Notes: generated from the sequence alone by a model not told the origin. DNA of 52,540 bases from Pseudobacteroides sp. (GCF_036567765.1 NZ_DATCTU010000123.1:1-52540), one strand, 5' to 3'; shown: positions 1 through 7,643, counted from the stretch's first letter. Numbers and translations: made by a program.

Positions 1-58
1 TGGAACGATAATCAGCTATTCTTTCCTTCCAAATATCGTGTTTTATATTACTTGACAT
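1..58 (-). CDS. IS66-family accessory protein TnpA, N-terminus (partial)
   Basis: The minus strand from 58 reads MSSNIKHDIWKERIADYRS and runs off the left edge. This resembles the start of the small IS66-family accessory protein (an opening W-K-x-R-I-x-D-Y block before the DNA-binding helices). A GGGAGG ribosome site lies 5 bases upstream (complement of about 64-69). A TTG codon directly precedes the ATG in frame and could also serve. The remaining IS66 genes would lie to the left of the window. Only 19 residues are visible, so the family call rests on this motif and on the terminal sequence at 140. Confidence 0.6.
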   Translation of the reverse strand, partial: MSSNIKHDIWKERIADYRS

Positions 59-140
59 CAATACCTCCCAGAACTATTATTTTAAGGTATTATCTCAATA
101 AATTACTCTTCACTCAAGATACAGTCGGTTTGACACTTAC
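1..140 (-). mobile_element. Right-hand tip of an IS66-family insertion sequence
   Basis: Read on the minus strand from 140, the sequence opens with GTAAGTGTCAAACC, which resembles the GTAAG-type terminal repeats of IS66 elements. About 70 bases further the leader meets the tnpA-like start. At 141 the sequence switches abruptly to an IS110 transposase reading frame. The element therefore appears to be inserted inside that gene. IS66 elements usually duplicate 8 bp, which would be gaaagaag at 141-148. The other end is outside the window, so the duplication cannot be confirmed. Confidence 0.55.
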
Positions 141-1071
141 GAAAGAAGAGGCAATCCCGCAAATGGTAAAACCGACTTCATAGATGCGGAAAGTGTTGCA
201 AGAGTTCTCCTTACCAGACTTTCTACAGTCGGATATTTACTGGACAATTGGGACACTGGTAAGAAAACGGGCCAGTATTGTAAATGATAATATCACTCTT
301 AAAAATCAGGTCCAATCCTACATTATTCAGCACTATCCCTCATATAAGTCCTTTTTTAGTGTCTTTGATTGTGCAACGGGTCTTGAATTCTGGGAGCGGT
401 TCCCTTCCCCATCCAAGCTAAAAGATATTACAGAGGAGGAACTTGGAGCAATACTTTATGAGAAAAGCAGCGGCTTTTTTGATGTTGTAAAGGCAAGGTT
501 TATCTTAGAGGCAATTGGAAAAGATGGAGATACAAGCACTGAATTTCAGGATTCCAGAAACTTTATAGTTCCAAGTACGATTAAGGAAATAAAGCACAAT
601 AACAATGAAATTACCATGATTGAAAAGGAAATTAAGGCACTAATGAAAACATTGCCGTATAAACTGGAAACTATGAAAGGTATTGATTTTGTTACTGCTG
701 CTGCCATAATTGCCGAGGTAGGCGACATAAAAAGGTTTGCAAATTCCGATAAGCTGGCAAAGTTCGCTGGATGTTCACCTATTAGCCAGTCATCAGGTGA
801 CACAGAAAGAAATATCCGCAACAGGTTCGGAAACCGCCGATTATATTACATTTTCCAAGGTATTGCAGCAAGAAACATAAGTGCAGGAAGAAACAAAAAG
901 AAGCCTGTAAACGGTCTTTTCTACGAGTATTATCATCGGAAGATATCACAAGGCAAAACATCAGGTCAAGCTATAAAGGCAGTTACAAGAAGGGTTATAA
1001 ACATTGTCTACGGCCTTATGAAAAGCGGTAAGCCCTATGTACACCCACAAGAAGAAAATATTAAAGGATAA
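141..1071 (+). pseudogene. IS110-family transposase, 5'-truncated and frameshifted
   Basis: From 141 one frame reads through KTDFIDAESVARVLLTRLST, the conserved stretch after the IS110 DEDD catalytic start. Between 225 and 231 homology moves to the frame that continues as SDIYWTIGTLVRKRASIV and on to the C-terminal IS116/IS110/IS902 domain (MKGIDFVTAAAIIAEVGDI, then GCSPISQSSG). The intact stretch from 184 to 1071 is therefore not a true start. The first catalytic acidic residues are missing because of the IS66 insertion at 140/141. A small internal deletion probably caused the frame change. The product should be inactive as a transposase. Confidence 0.85.
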
Positions 1072-1096
1072 TATTTCTTAACATATGGAAGAATGA

Positions 1097-1126
1097 TATA
1101 ATATTTATACTTGAATTACAGGAAGG
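1097..1126 (+). promoter_or_regulatory. Putative promoter and ribosome site of the coiled-coil gene
   Basis: A perfect TATAAT lies at 1097-1102, 35 bp before the start at 1137. The -35 is poor (ttctta at 1075-1080, spacer 16). A GGAAGG ribosome site lies at 1121-1126. The promoter is between the IS110 relic and the next gene. Confidence 0.45.
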
Positions 1127-1136
1127 AAAAATTAAA

Positions 1137-1424
1137 ATGGAAGATAAAATGTTTGAATTGATGACTAAAATGTATTCGGAGTTTTCGGAAAAATTCAACT
1201 CCATGGACAATAAGATAGATGCTGTAAATAGTGATATAAAAGGCATAAAAAATGATATCATAAGGATTGAAAACAAGCTGGATAACAACTCAAAAGCTTT
1301 GTTTGATGGATATAATCAAACATATGAAGAGGTCAAAGAAGTGAAAAAAGCAGTTGAAGAACTCTCTGCAAAGGTAGAAACTCAGGAAGTTGAAATTAAA
1401 GTAATCAAAGGAGGAAAAGCCTAA
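1137..1424 (+). CDS. Small coiled-coil protein of unknown function
   Basis: This 95-residue acidic/basic protein has hydrophobic residues spaced in heptads almost throughout (FELMTKMYSEFSEKF, then IKNDIIRIENKL, then VKEVKKAVEELSAKVE). It is predicted to be one long coiled coil, with no signal peptide or membrane segment. Similar short coiled-coil proteins are common in Clostridia and have no assigned role. It has its own promoter-like TATAAT and a GGAAGG ribosome site 10 bases upstream. A weak hairpin follows. It sits between an IS relic and an Rhs fragment, so its neighbours say nothing about function. Confidence 0.7.
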   Translation: MEDKMFELMTKMYSEFSEKFNSMDNKIDAVNSDIKGIKNDIIRIENKLDNNSKALFDGYNQTYEEVKEVKKAVEELSAKVETQEVEIKVIKGGKA

Positions 1425-1465
1425 TACATAAACAATTGAACCTTGAAAACAAACTCAACATATAT

Positions 1466-1487
1466 AGCCATCTGAAACCGGATGGCT
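1466..1487 (+). terminator. Weak hairpin after the coiled-coil gene
   Basis: AGCCATC (1466-1472) and GATGGCT (1481-1487) form a perfect 7-bp stem with an 8-base loop, 42 bp after the stop codon. The tail (actatatttg) is not a proper U tract, so termination may be inefficient. Confidence 0.45.
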
Positions 1488-1521
1488 ACTATATTTGAAG
1501 TACATATTACTTCGTTAAGGA

Positions 1522-2757
1522 ATGTATGATCCGCAGATAGCGAGATTTCTGCAGGAGGACACGTATACTGGCGACCCAGGTGATCCGTTAAGTCTTAACT
1601 TATACACTTATTGTCATAATGAACCTATAATGTACTGGGATCCTACAGGGCATGCAGATTTATATAATCACTTTATGGTTGGTTATGATGTTCTAAAACA
1701 AAATAATATGCTTGATAAGTTGGATGAAAAGTCTCTGGAGGCATATTTTGCAGGGTTGATATCGCCTGATTTACCAGACTTGCAAATAGATGACAAGGGA
1801 AAAGTAATTTTCAATTCCCTTGATGCAAAAAAAGAGTTCTCTGAGGCTATGGATAAGGTGAAAGAAACAATTAAAGAACAAATAAAATCTATACCTGGTG
1901 CAAAGTTTGTCTACAATATTATAAAAGAACCTGTAGAATGGGTTGGTAGGCTAAAAAATACTGTAAGTTACTGGTTCTGGGAATCCAGCTACGTTGGCCC
2001 AATAGCCAAAAATATTCCAGGAATAAAGGATACTACGACGTTACAATCACACTATGGGAATCTTCAGTATTGGCATTCAATGGCAGACAGTGAGTGGAGT
2101 GCGAAAGATACCCATACAAAGGTAGTTCTTGAAACAAATAAGCGGGTTGCAGACTTTATTGACTTTAAAAATAAAGGGGATTTACAAGGGGCGTATTTTA
2201 GCTTGGGAAAAGCATTACATTATCTTACAGATTCATGGACCCCTTCACACACAGAAAGAAACTCAAATGGTGAAATAACTATGTTTCAAGTATACGGCAA
2301 GCAGGACTTAAACCAACATAGTCTTTACGATGATTTGTTTAGGGCCAGTAGAGATAACTACAATAAAGCTGTTGCTAACAGTACAGCTCTATTTAAAGAC
2401 GCGATGAACAAAAAGGTTGACTCGTCTAAATACTACAAGTTATCACCGAAAGCAACCGTAGGGGTATCCAAAGGAATGGAACAAAAAAGCATTTCCCAAA
2501 TATACAAGACAGAGCCGTGGAAGAAAGCTGATGAAATAGAAAAAAGGAAAACGAATTCATCTGGATGGTTTGGTGATAATGTGGTTAAGCCTGTACAAAA
2601 GAAAGCTAAGGAAGTAATTAAACCCATACAAAAAAAGGCTGATGAGATAATAAAACCTGTACAAAAAAAGGCAGATGAAATTTTCAATAACGCAGGAAGC
2701 AAATTGAACGATCTAAAAAATGGATTTGTAGATTGGCTCGGAAGTAAGTTAAAGTAA
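1522..2757 (+). pseudogene. Orphan Rhs C-terminal tip with zinc-dependent phospholipase C-like toxin domain
   Basis: Residues 1-44 are the last part of the RHS-repeat core: MYDPQIARFLQEDTY, PLSLNLYTYCHNEP and the closing DPTGH. The variable tip that follows looks like a Zn-dependent phospholipase C (PF00882 type). It has His44/His50, AGLISPDLPD (Asp83), His185 (YWHSMAD) and ALHYLTDSWTPSH (His233, Asp237, His243), which match the usual metal-ligand layout. Residues 354-386 are three tandem 11-residue repeats (KPVQKKADEI type), basic and amphipathic. The thousands of core residues of a full Rhs protein are absent. A TAA at 1516-1518 closes the frame just upstream, where YYLRARMYDP would be expected, and AAGGA abuts the ATG with no spacing. 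It is best read as a stranded tip, perhaps a reservoir for recombination. Translation from 1522 cannot be excluded. Confidence 0.7.
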
Positions 2758-2793
2758 CTTATTGGAGAGACATATGGTAGGGGGGAGAATTCA

Positions 2794-3762
2794 ATGAAAA
2801 GAATGTATATCGGGTTATTAGTAGTTGCTATATCTGGTTTACTATTAAGCTGTAGTGTTGGTGTTAAAGATAACAGTACTAAAGTACTAGATATAGGTGA
2901 TTATCTATACTATGGTAAATATCTGGATAAACCAATTTTATGGAGAATCATTAACCTTGATAAGAGTGGTAACCCAATGCTTTTTTCTGAACGAATCTTA
3001 TGCATAAAGCCTTTTAATGGAGCTAATGGTGGCGGGGAGGAAACTTACAATTTTGAGCTGTTAAATAAGCATATACGTGTTTATTGGAAGGATGCAAACT
3101 TGCGTCAATGGCTTAACAGTTCAGATCAGGTCATAAAATGGGAAGGTGTACCTCCTTCATTAGAATATGTATCGAGAAATCCATACGAATTAGAAGCAGG
3201 ATTTTTATCAGATAAAAACTTTACTAGAAATGAAAGGGAAATTTTATTAAATCATAAGCATGATGTACTTCTTTCTGAAAAAGATGAAAAAGAGAAAGAA
3301 GGGGGCAGTGATTCGTATTATCCAATACAAAGTGGAAGGGCAGCAAATAGGCTGGATGATGCAGAAAAGGATTATAGCAATATATATTACAAGACTTTCA
3401 CAGACAAGGTTTTCCTTTTATCAACGGTTGAGATAAAACGATACGTGTGGGATAGGGGATGGGAATGCAGAAGAAAGCCTACAAAGGAAGCAGTAAAAGT
3501 AAACACTGTAAGAGGTTTTAGTGATAAAGATTACTGTCAATTCTGGCTTGAAACACCACATTGCTTTGGTGATTCTATATGGGCTTTAAGCGAAGAAATG
3601 AGGTCTTTGCCAAAGTCTCCGGGTCTTGTAACTAATTGTCCTACGGATGGATACACAGGTGTCTGCCCTGCGGTAGTACTTAATAAGGATTTATGTAAAG
3701 TTAAAAGCGGAAAGGGAAGCGAGAATAAACCTTATGAGATAGTTCCAATATCAGGTGAGTAA
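2794..3762 (+). CDS. DUF6273-type lipoprotein, candidate immunity partner of the Rhs tip
   Basis: The N-terminus is a lipoprotein signal (MKRMYIGLLVVAISGLLLSC; Cys20 is the likely lipidated residue). The mature part has features of the DUF6273 domain: KPILWRIINLD, ANLRQWLNSSD, FTRNEREILLN, TDKVFLLSTVEIKRYV, and a closing GVCPAVVLNKDL. The protein should sit on the outer face of the membrane. It starts 36 bp after the Rhs tip with a GGGGGGAG ribosome site. That adjacency fits a surface-anchored immunity protein for a membrane-attacking toxin. DUF6273 proteins are abundant in Clostridia with no known function, so the immunity role is inferred from position only. Confidence 0.7.
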   Translation: MKRMYIGLLVVAISGLLLSCSVGVKDNSTKVLDIGDYLYYGKYLDKPILWRIINLDKSGNPMLFSERILCIKPFNGANGGGEETYNFELLNKHIRVYWKDANLRQWLNSSDQVIKWEGVPPSLEYVSRNPYELEAGFLSDKNFTRNEREILLNHKHDVLLSEKDEKEKEGGSDSYYPIQSGRAANRLDDAEKDYSNIYYKTFTDKVFLLSTVEIKRYVWDRGWECRRKPTKEAVKVNTVRGFSDKDYCQFWLETPHCFGDSIWALSEEMRSLPKSPGLVTNCPTDGYTGVCPAVVLNKDLCKVKSGKGSENKPYEIVPISGE

Positions 3763-3847
3763 CAATAATTTTTAGAGAGTCTTACTTAAGTATATTTTGC
3801 CGCATTCATTGCACAAATAGTAATAATGTGATCATTATTCCTGATGG

Positions 3848-3866
3848 TACCACACTGAGAGTGGTA
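3848..3866 (+). terminator. Small hairpin after the lipoprotein gene
   Basis: TACCAC (3848-3853) pairs with GTGGTA (3861-3866) over a 7-base loop, followed at 3873 by a short T run. It is the first stem after the lipoprotein stop codon, 86 bp away. Confidence 0.35.
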
Positions 3867-3888
3867 GCTAACTTTTTACTAAAAATCA

Positions 3889-3930
3889 GAGCCTTGAGTA
3901 CATTTGATAGTGTACCAGGGCTTCTTTCTT
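3889..3930 (+). terminator. Probable rho-independent terminator
   Basis: An imperfect stem pairs AGCC..TG..GTAC with GTAC..CA..GGCT across 3890-3922 and is followed by tctttctt. This is the best terminator candidate for the lipoprotein transcript. Confidence 0.5.
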
Positions 3931-4172
3931 GAAACCATCAGAGATATCACGATATCATGGCTGCAGACTGCAGAAACATATTTATACTTTATAATGCACA
4001 AAATAGGTATAGAAATTCCTTTCTTGAATGATATGAAAGTGTTGCGTTTATCTTAATCTAGTAGTCCATATTTGCAACGTTTTTGTCTTTTACATAAACT
4101 GTTTTTATGATAAAGTTCAATTTATCGGACATTGTGAGAAATATAACCAGTAAAATAAATAAGGAGTGCAAA

Positions 4173-4241
4173 ATGGAGCAAAACTCTCACAAAATATTTC
4201 AATGCTTATATTGTGGGAATACAACCTTAATGAATTACTGA
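4173..4241 (+). CDS. Short ORF with CxxC, possible truncated zinc-ribbon protein
   Basis: A 22-residue frame, MEQNSHKIFQCLYCGNTTLM plus two residues, begins 6 bases after AAGGAGT. It contains a single CLYCG knuckle and stops soon after. It could be the remaining start of a small zinc-ribbon gene. It is too short to assign. Confidence 0.25.
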   Translation: MEQNSHKIFQCLYCGNTTLMNY

Positions 4242-4356
4242 TGGCTCTAAGACTTTCCTTCTAGGTGTTGATTTGGGTATATTATATTGAATACTGCTCC
4301 CTAACAATGATATACTATGAGCATCTAAAACATGGTGGTGGTGCTCATTGACGCGA

Positions 4357-4521
4357 ATGATAGGTTTGCAAAATTTCTATCCTAAGGACATCGAAATAAT
4401 TATGAAATCTGAAACTTCCAATCAAATTATAATAAACATGAAGTCGAGAACCAAAAGCCAAATATGCCCTAAATACAATGCCCCCAATTGTCAAGACAAT
4501 TTTTTTGTTGCTCTAAGTTAG
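4357..4521 (+). pseudogene. Possible ISL3-like transposase N-terminal remnant
   Basis: The frame MIGLQNFYPKDIEIIMKSET continues with IIINMKSRTKSQICPKYNAP and stops at 4519. The I-x-I-x-M-K-S-R-x-K-x-x-x-C-P pattern resembles the N-terminal zinc-finger region of ISL3 transposases, but the second Cys of CPxC is replaced. Only about 54 residues are present. The call is weak and rests on this pattern alone. Confidence 0.25.
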
Positions 4522-4570
4522 GTCTCCTTTCTTTGTTTGTATTTTATGTTTCACTAGGTCGATTAGGTAT

Positions 4571-4625
4571 CGAAATTTTGAAAATGTAGGGAGGGTGTAG
4601 CCCGAGTGGAATTTTCAAAATTTCG
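4571..4625. repeat. Perfect 15-bp inverted repeat beside the IS3 remnant
   Basis: CGAAATTTTGAAAAT (4571-4585) and its exact complement ATTTTCAAAATTTCG (4611-4625) enclose 25 bases. A second small hairpin CCGC-TTC-GCGG follows at 4626-4636. Short AGGTC (4556-4560) and GACCT (4641-4645) flank the pair. It sits 19 bp beyond the stop codon of the IS3 remnant on the minus strand. It may be a terminator or part of an element end. Confidence 0.55.
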
Positions 4626-4643
4626 CCGCTTCGCGGGATGGAC

Positions 4644-4950
4644 CTAAATAACCGCTTTAATACTTCTGACATTAAAATAAATATCTGCTGGTGTTTCATA
4701 GCCCAAGGATTCATGTGGTCTTACATTGCTATAGTATCCTATATAGCCCTTTGTAATCTGCTTTAATTGAGATCCAGCATCATAATCCTCCAGATAAAGC
4801 TTTTCCCATTTGTATGACCTGAAAAACCGCTCTATCCTTTGATTATCTAGTGCTCGTCCCTTTCCATCCATAGAAAGCTACATTGCCTAAGAACTGTAAA
4901 CTTCTTGGTTCCGTATTCTGAGTTGGTTTGTTCGACTGCCTTTTCCAATA
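4644..4950 (-). pseudogene. IS3-family transposase OrfB, C-terminal remnant
   Basis: From 4871 down the minus strand reads MDGKGRALDNQRIERFFRSY, then WEKLYLEDYD and YYSNVRPHESLGYETPADIY, the conserved last part of the IS3 OrfB integrase core with its final catalytic Glu region. Immediately upstream another frame reads NSEYGTKKFT, which resembles the NSDQGSQFTS block. A frameshift and a deletion therefore separate the two. The rest of orfB and all of orfA are missing. It is an inactive relic. Confidence 0.8.
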
Positions 4951-4997
4951 TGTTTACTCAACTATAGTATAACTTTTTACTATAACAATACAAGGTT

Positions 4998-5163
4998 TTA
5001 AAATAAAGAAATTGGCATATAATTGTTACTATTTTCATTAAAATGTTTTGCCAAAATTATTATATCCGCAATGTTAATAGAGTTATCCTTATTAAAATCG
5101 CAGTCAGATCTGAAGTATTGGTCATCTGAATTTGTTGAATACTTTTGCAATTTCTACTAACCT
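4998..5163 (-). pseudogene. Dockerin module relic, frameshifted
   Basis: On the minus strand from about 5110 to the stop at 4998-5000 the frame reads DCDFNKDNSINIADIIILAK and then HFNEN, a clear second dockerin calcium loop and helix (D-x-N-x-D-x-x-I-N-x-x-D). Just upstream, in a different frame, LVEIAKVFNKF matches the helix of the first dockerin repeat. A one-base frame change near 5125 and in-frame TAG codons show it is dead. The upstream enzyme or structural part is gone. The motif matches the dockerins at 20380-21897 and 22240-24540. Confidence 0.75.
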
Positions 5164-5300
5164 TTCGAGCCGCTTATACAAATTCTATAATTACCATATT
5201 TTATGTTAATAAATGTGTTGTGTGATTGATAAACTACATTTTTCGTTAAGGTAATAAATTACTATGGGTGGGCTCTGAATGAGCATAATATATAAATAGA

Positions 5301-5358
5301 ACGACCCGCTCCGAACCATCCCTGTCAACTTGACTGGGGAAAGTTCGGAGTGGGTTGT
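5301..5358 (-). terminator. Long nested hairpin, probable terminator of ymaF
   Basis: ACGACCCGCTCCGAAC (5301-5316) pairs with GTTCGGAGTGGGTTGT (5343-5358) over 16 bp with two G-U pairs. A second stem (CCC, GTCAA / TTGAC, GGG) fits inside the loop. On the minus strand the hairpin is followed by TTCTATTTATATATT, a T-rich tail, 81 bp after the ymaF stop codon. A role as a structured RNA or recombination site is also possible. Confidence 0.55.
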
Positions 5359-5438
5359 AATGATTACATATGCAAAACATTTATATATAATTTGTGAATT
5401 AAAGCATGCTATTGTTCATGATTAATACTATCAATATA

Positions 5439-5843
5439 TCAATCTTCAGGGGGTAATAAAGGTTTTTGAATGAGTGTAGCAGAAATAAAAGCATGAACGT
5501 GCCCATCGACCATAGTTGTATTACCATGTGCAAGATGTACATGCTTACCATCTCCAACATCAACTGCTATTCCTGTTCTTATACCAACTTCATGATTATG
5601 ATCAAAGAAATCGGTATTGACTAATATTTCATGAACATGATTATCACCTGCTACAGGTATAAGCTCACTTGTGACACCAGCAAAACGATGATTATGTCTT
5701 TCATCGCCTTATTCCGCCAATTTTGTACTTCCTAAAAACTCATGTGTATGAGTTTGACATGAATTATTTTGATTACAGCTGGAATTTTCGGCAGAATCAT
5801 AAGTCTCTTGTTCCATATTGCTTAAATAGTTATTTTGTTCCAT
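5439..5843 (-). pseudogene. ymaF: YmaF-family protein interrupted by one nonsense codon
   Basis: The frame starts at 5843 (MEQNNYLSNMEQETYDS) and ends at 5439, 134 codons. It is rich in histidine pairs (THTHEF, HNHRFAG, NHVHEI, FFDHNHEVG, KHVHLAHG, GHVHAF), the signature of the YmaF family (PF12788), which has no established function. Codon 45 (5709-5711) is TAA, within STKLAE-stop-GDERHNHRFAG. Relatives have an acidic residue there, so a single GAA-to-TAA change explains it. The reading frame is otherwise open on both sides. Suppression, reinitiation or a sequencing error are alternatives. The ribosome site is weak. It is divergent from the Thr-rich gene. Confidence 0.8.
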
Positions 5844-6065
5844 AAAACATCTCTCGCAAATTTATACAGTAAAGTATATTTTTGAAAAGATTATCTTATA
5901 ACCTATCATACCAGTTAACTCATATAAATATGTACAGAAGTCTAATGATATTGTTAATATAGATATACTAAATTCAGTTAAAAGAAGTATTGATAGCCAA
6001 GTAAATGGCTGCTAATTAATTGAAAGTTATATAGTTTCAATTTTATCACCAGAACTTATTATGGA

Positions 6066-6093
6066 ACTATATAACAAAGGTATACATAATATA
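6066..6093 (+). promoter_or_regulatory. Candidate sigma-K-like sporulation promoter
   Basis: CATAATATA at 6085-6093 fits the CATAnnnTA form of the -10 element used by the late mother-cell factor sigma K. An AC dinucleotide at 6066-6067 lies 17 bases upstream. It precedes the Thr-rich gene by about 40 bp. In AT-rich DNA such matches arise by chance, so the call is tentative. Confidence 0.3.
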
Positions 6094-6131
6094 AATTATG
6101 GATACAAAAAATATAAAGAAAGGTGATTAAT

Positions 6132-6641
6132 ATGTCATTACCCAATATACCCAATATTTCTCCTGAAATAGATCTTAAAACCAAGGACGTTATTAACTTA
6201 CTTCTTGCGTCTATTGCACTCGAAGAGATTGGCCTATCGCATGTTATTAATGCAGAAGCTGAAAAGATACAATTTGTTTTGGGATTAACAGGTGCTAACA
6301 AACCAACTATTGAACAGTTGGAGGCTATAAACGAAAGTGTTAAGAGTGTATTGGATAGTGTTGTTGATACGCAAGAACTTTTACAAGCAAAGCTTGAAAA
6401 TATTCTAGGTATAATTTCAACAACAACAACTACTACAAGCACAACAACAACAACTACTACAAGCACTACGACTACTACAACAAGTACTACCAGCACTACT
6501 ACAACGAGTACTACAACAACAAGAACAACAAGTACGACAACTACTACTTCATCAAGCACTACAAGCACAACATCCACTTCGACAACGACAACTTGTCGTC
6601 GTATTTATGATGAGATAACAGAAACTTTTTATTGGGCTTAA
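6132..6641 (+). CDS. Thr/Ser-tract (mucin-like) protein, probable spore-surface glycoprotein
   Basis: The start is ATG 6132, 6 bases after AAAGGTG; a GTG at 6123 overlaps the ribosome site. The 169-residue protein has an N-terminal helical domain (residues 1-94: MSLPNIPNISPEI, then DVINLLLASIALEEIGLSHV and INAEAEKIQFVLG). It resembles N-terminal domains that precede repetitive tails in clostridial spore-coat or exosporium proteins. Residues 96-154 are almost only Thr and Ser, with one Arg. The tail is CRRIYDEITETFYWA with a single Cys. Thr codons are mixed (ACA, ACT, ACG, ACC), so selection acts on the protein rather than on DNA slippage alone. Such a tract is a likely O-glycosylation platform. 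The downstream sugar genes support this. There is no signal peptide, as expected for a mother-cell spore protein. Confidence 0.65.
   Translation: MSLPNIPNISPEIDLKTKDVINLLLASIALEEIGLSHVINAEAEKIQFVLGLTGANKPTIEQLEAINESVKSVLDSVVDTQELLQAKLENILGIISTTTTTTSTTTTTTTSTTTTTTSTTSTTTTSTTTTRTTSTTTTTSSSTTSTTSTSTTTTCRRIYDEITETFYWA
6417..6590 (+). repeat. Low-complexity ACN/AGC repeat encoding Thr/Ser tract
   Basis: About 58 codons are almost entirely ACA/ACT/ACG/ACC with interspersed AGC, AGT and TCA. The unit is an irregular (Thr)3-7-Ser. Such triplet-biased DNA can change length by replication slippage, so tract length may vary between strains. Confidence 0.8.
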
Positions 6642-6749
6642 TTTTATAGCATAATTATTTGCGATCAAACCAATTGTAAGGAATTATGTCGTTTGCATGT
6701 CCTGACATCAGAGGACTTTAAGCATAAATATGCCATAATTCCTAAAATC

Positions 6750-6781
6750 AAAGAATGCTTTACTGATGTAAAGCATTCTTT
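6750..6781 (+). terminator. Rho-independent terminator after the Thr-rich gene
   Basis: AAAGAATGCTTTA (6750-6762) and TAAAGCATTCTTT (6769-6781) form a perfect 13-bp stem with a 6-base loop ending in a T-rich arm. It lies between the Thr-rich gene and the glycosyltransferase, so the second gene probably depends on read-through or its own promoter. Confidence 0.7.
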
Positions 6782-6803
6782 CTAATGCTAGCGGAGGGAC
6801 ATT

Positions 6804-7643
6804 ATGCGTAGGGCAATTGTTATTTTTCTAGAAAATAAACGTCATTTGATGCTTCAATTCGGATGCCTCTACAAATCGCTAAAATTTATTCAGCCTAAAG
6901 ATACTGATTTAATTGTATTTGGCACAAGAGAAGCATTAAGTTTAATACCGGATGATTGTATAAAGGTTGAGTATAACCCTATAAGTTATTTACCTGAATG
7001 GAAGAACTATCATTATATTAATTCAATAAGCTGCCTGGCTGATAATAATTCCAGTTTTCTTGAGCAATATGACTTATTACTTCGTACTGACGCAGATGTA
7101 TTTTTAGCACCTTCGTGGAATTCTTTCTATCCCGATTATTATACAGTTGGGCAAGGTTCTTATGTTAACGATAATGAGACTAAGGAGAATATAAAGCGAA
7201 TTGCAAAACTCTTTAATCTTAAACACAAAGGAATTTTTAATATAGGTTCGAGCCATTATGGAAGTTCTAAATTAGTGAGGGAAGTATGTAAATTAGCAGT
7301 TCTTATTGCAAAACATATTATCAATTCAGAATTTAAAGACAATGAAGGCAGTTGGCCTGGATGGTGCCGTGGAGTGACTTCAATGTATAGCACCGAGATT
7401 GCAGTAAATCATCTGGTAGATACAGTACGTATAGATGGAAGCAGGTTAGATTATGATAGCACTAGTGATGACTATATTACTAATCATCCACATATACATT
7501 GCTGGCATACAGATAATTTATTTTCAAAGTTCTGTTTTGAAGGCGGTAAGTATGATCAATATAAAATAGATGATTTAGATGCAAATAAAGTTAGAGAGTA
7601 CTGTTTGTATATTGCACTAAAAACAAAACTTGAGATACCTTAG
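6804..7643 (+). CDS. Putative glycosyltransferase (DxD-containing, DUF7164-like)
   Basis: This 279-residue cytoplasmic protein begins MRRAIVIFLENKRHLMLQFG and contains LLRTDADVFLAPSW, a D-A-D metal-nucleotide motif typical of GT-A glycosyltransferases. Later blocks are GIFNIGSSHYG, GWCRGVTSMYSTEIAVNH and HIHCWHTDN. These resemble bacterial proteins annotated as DUF7164 or hypothetical glycosyltransferases. A strong GCGGAGGGA ribosome site precedes it by 4 bases. It follows the Thr-rich gene on the same strand, so the tract is a natural candidate acceptor. Sugar and linkage cannot be read from sequence. Confidence 0.6.
   Translation: MRRAIVIFLENKRHLMLQFGCLYKSLKFIQPKDTDLIVFGTREALSLIPDDCIKVEYNPISYLPEWKNYHYINSISCLADNNSSFLEQYDLLLRTDADVFLAPSWNSFYPDYYTVGQGSYVNDNETKENIKRIAKLFNLKHKGIFNIGSSHYGSSKLVREVCKLAVLIAKHIINSEFKDNEGSWPGWCRGVTSMYSTEIAVNHLVDTVRIDGSRLDYDSTSDDYITNHPHIHCWHTDNLFSKFCFEGGKYDQYKIDDLDANKVREYCLYIALKTKLEIP

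Larger units (their letters stand above)
3763..4356. other. Gene-poor gap with hairpins and a short zinc-ribbon-like fragment
   Basis: No full-length gene is visible. The stretch holds two hairpins (3848-3866 and 3889-3930) and one short reading frame with a good ribosome site (4173-4241). The rest is AT-rich sequence without recognisable coding signal, consistent with decayed mobile DNA. Confidence 0.5.

Noticed and set aside
6059..6577. Minus-strand Val-rich reading frame of 172 codons
   Set aside because: It is the antisense shadow of the Thr/Ser tract (ACN read backwards gives Val codons). It has no ribosome site and no plausible fold.
6417..6590. Possible CRISPR-like or microsatellite non-coding repeat
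   Set aside because: The repeat is triplet-based, in frame with a good gene, with varied third bases and no spacers.
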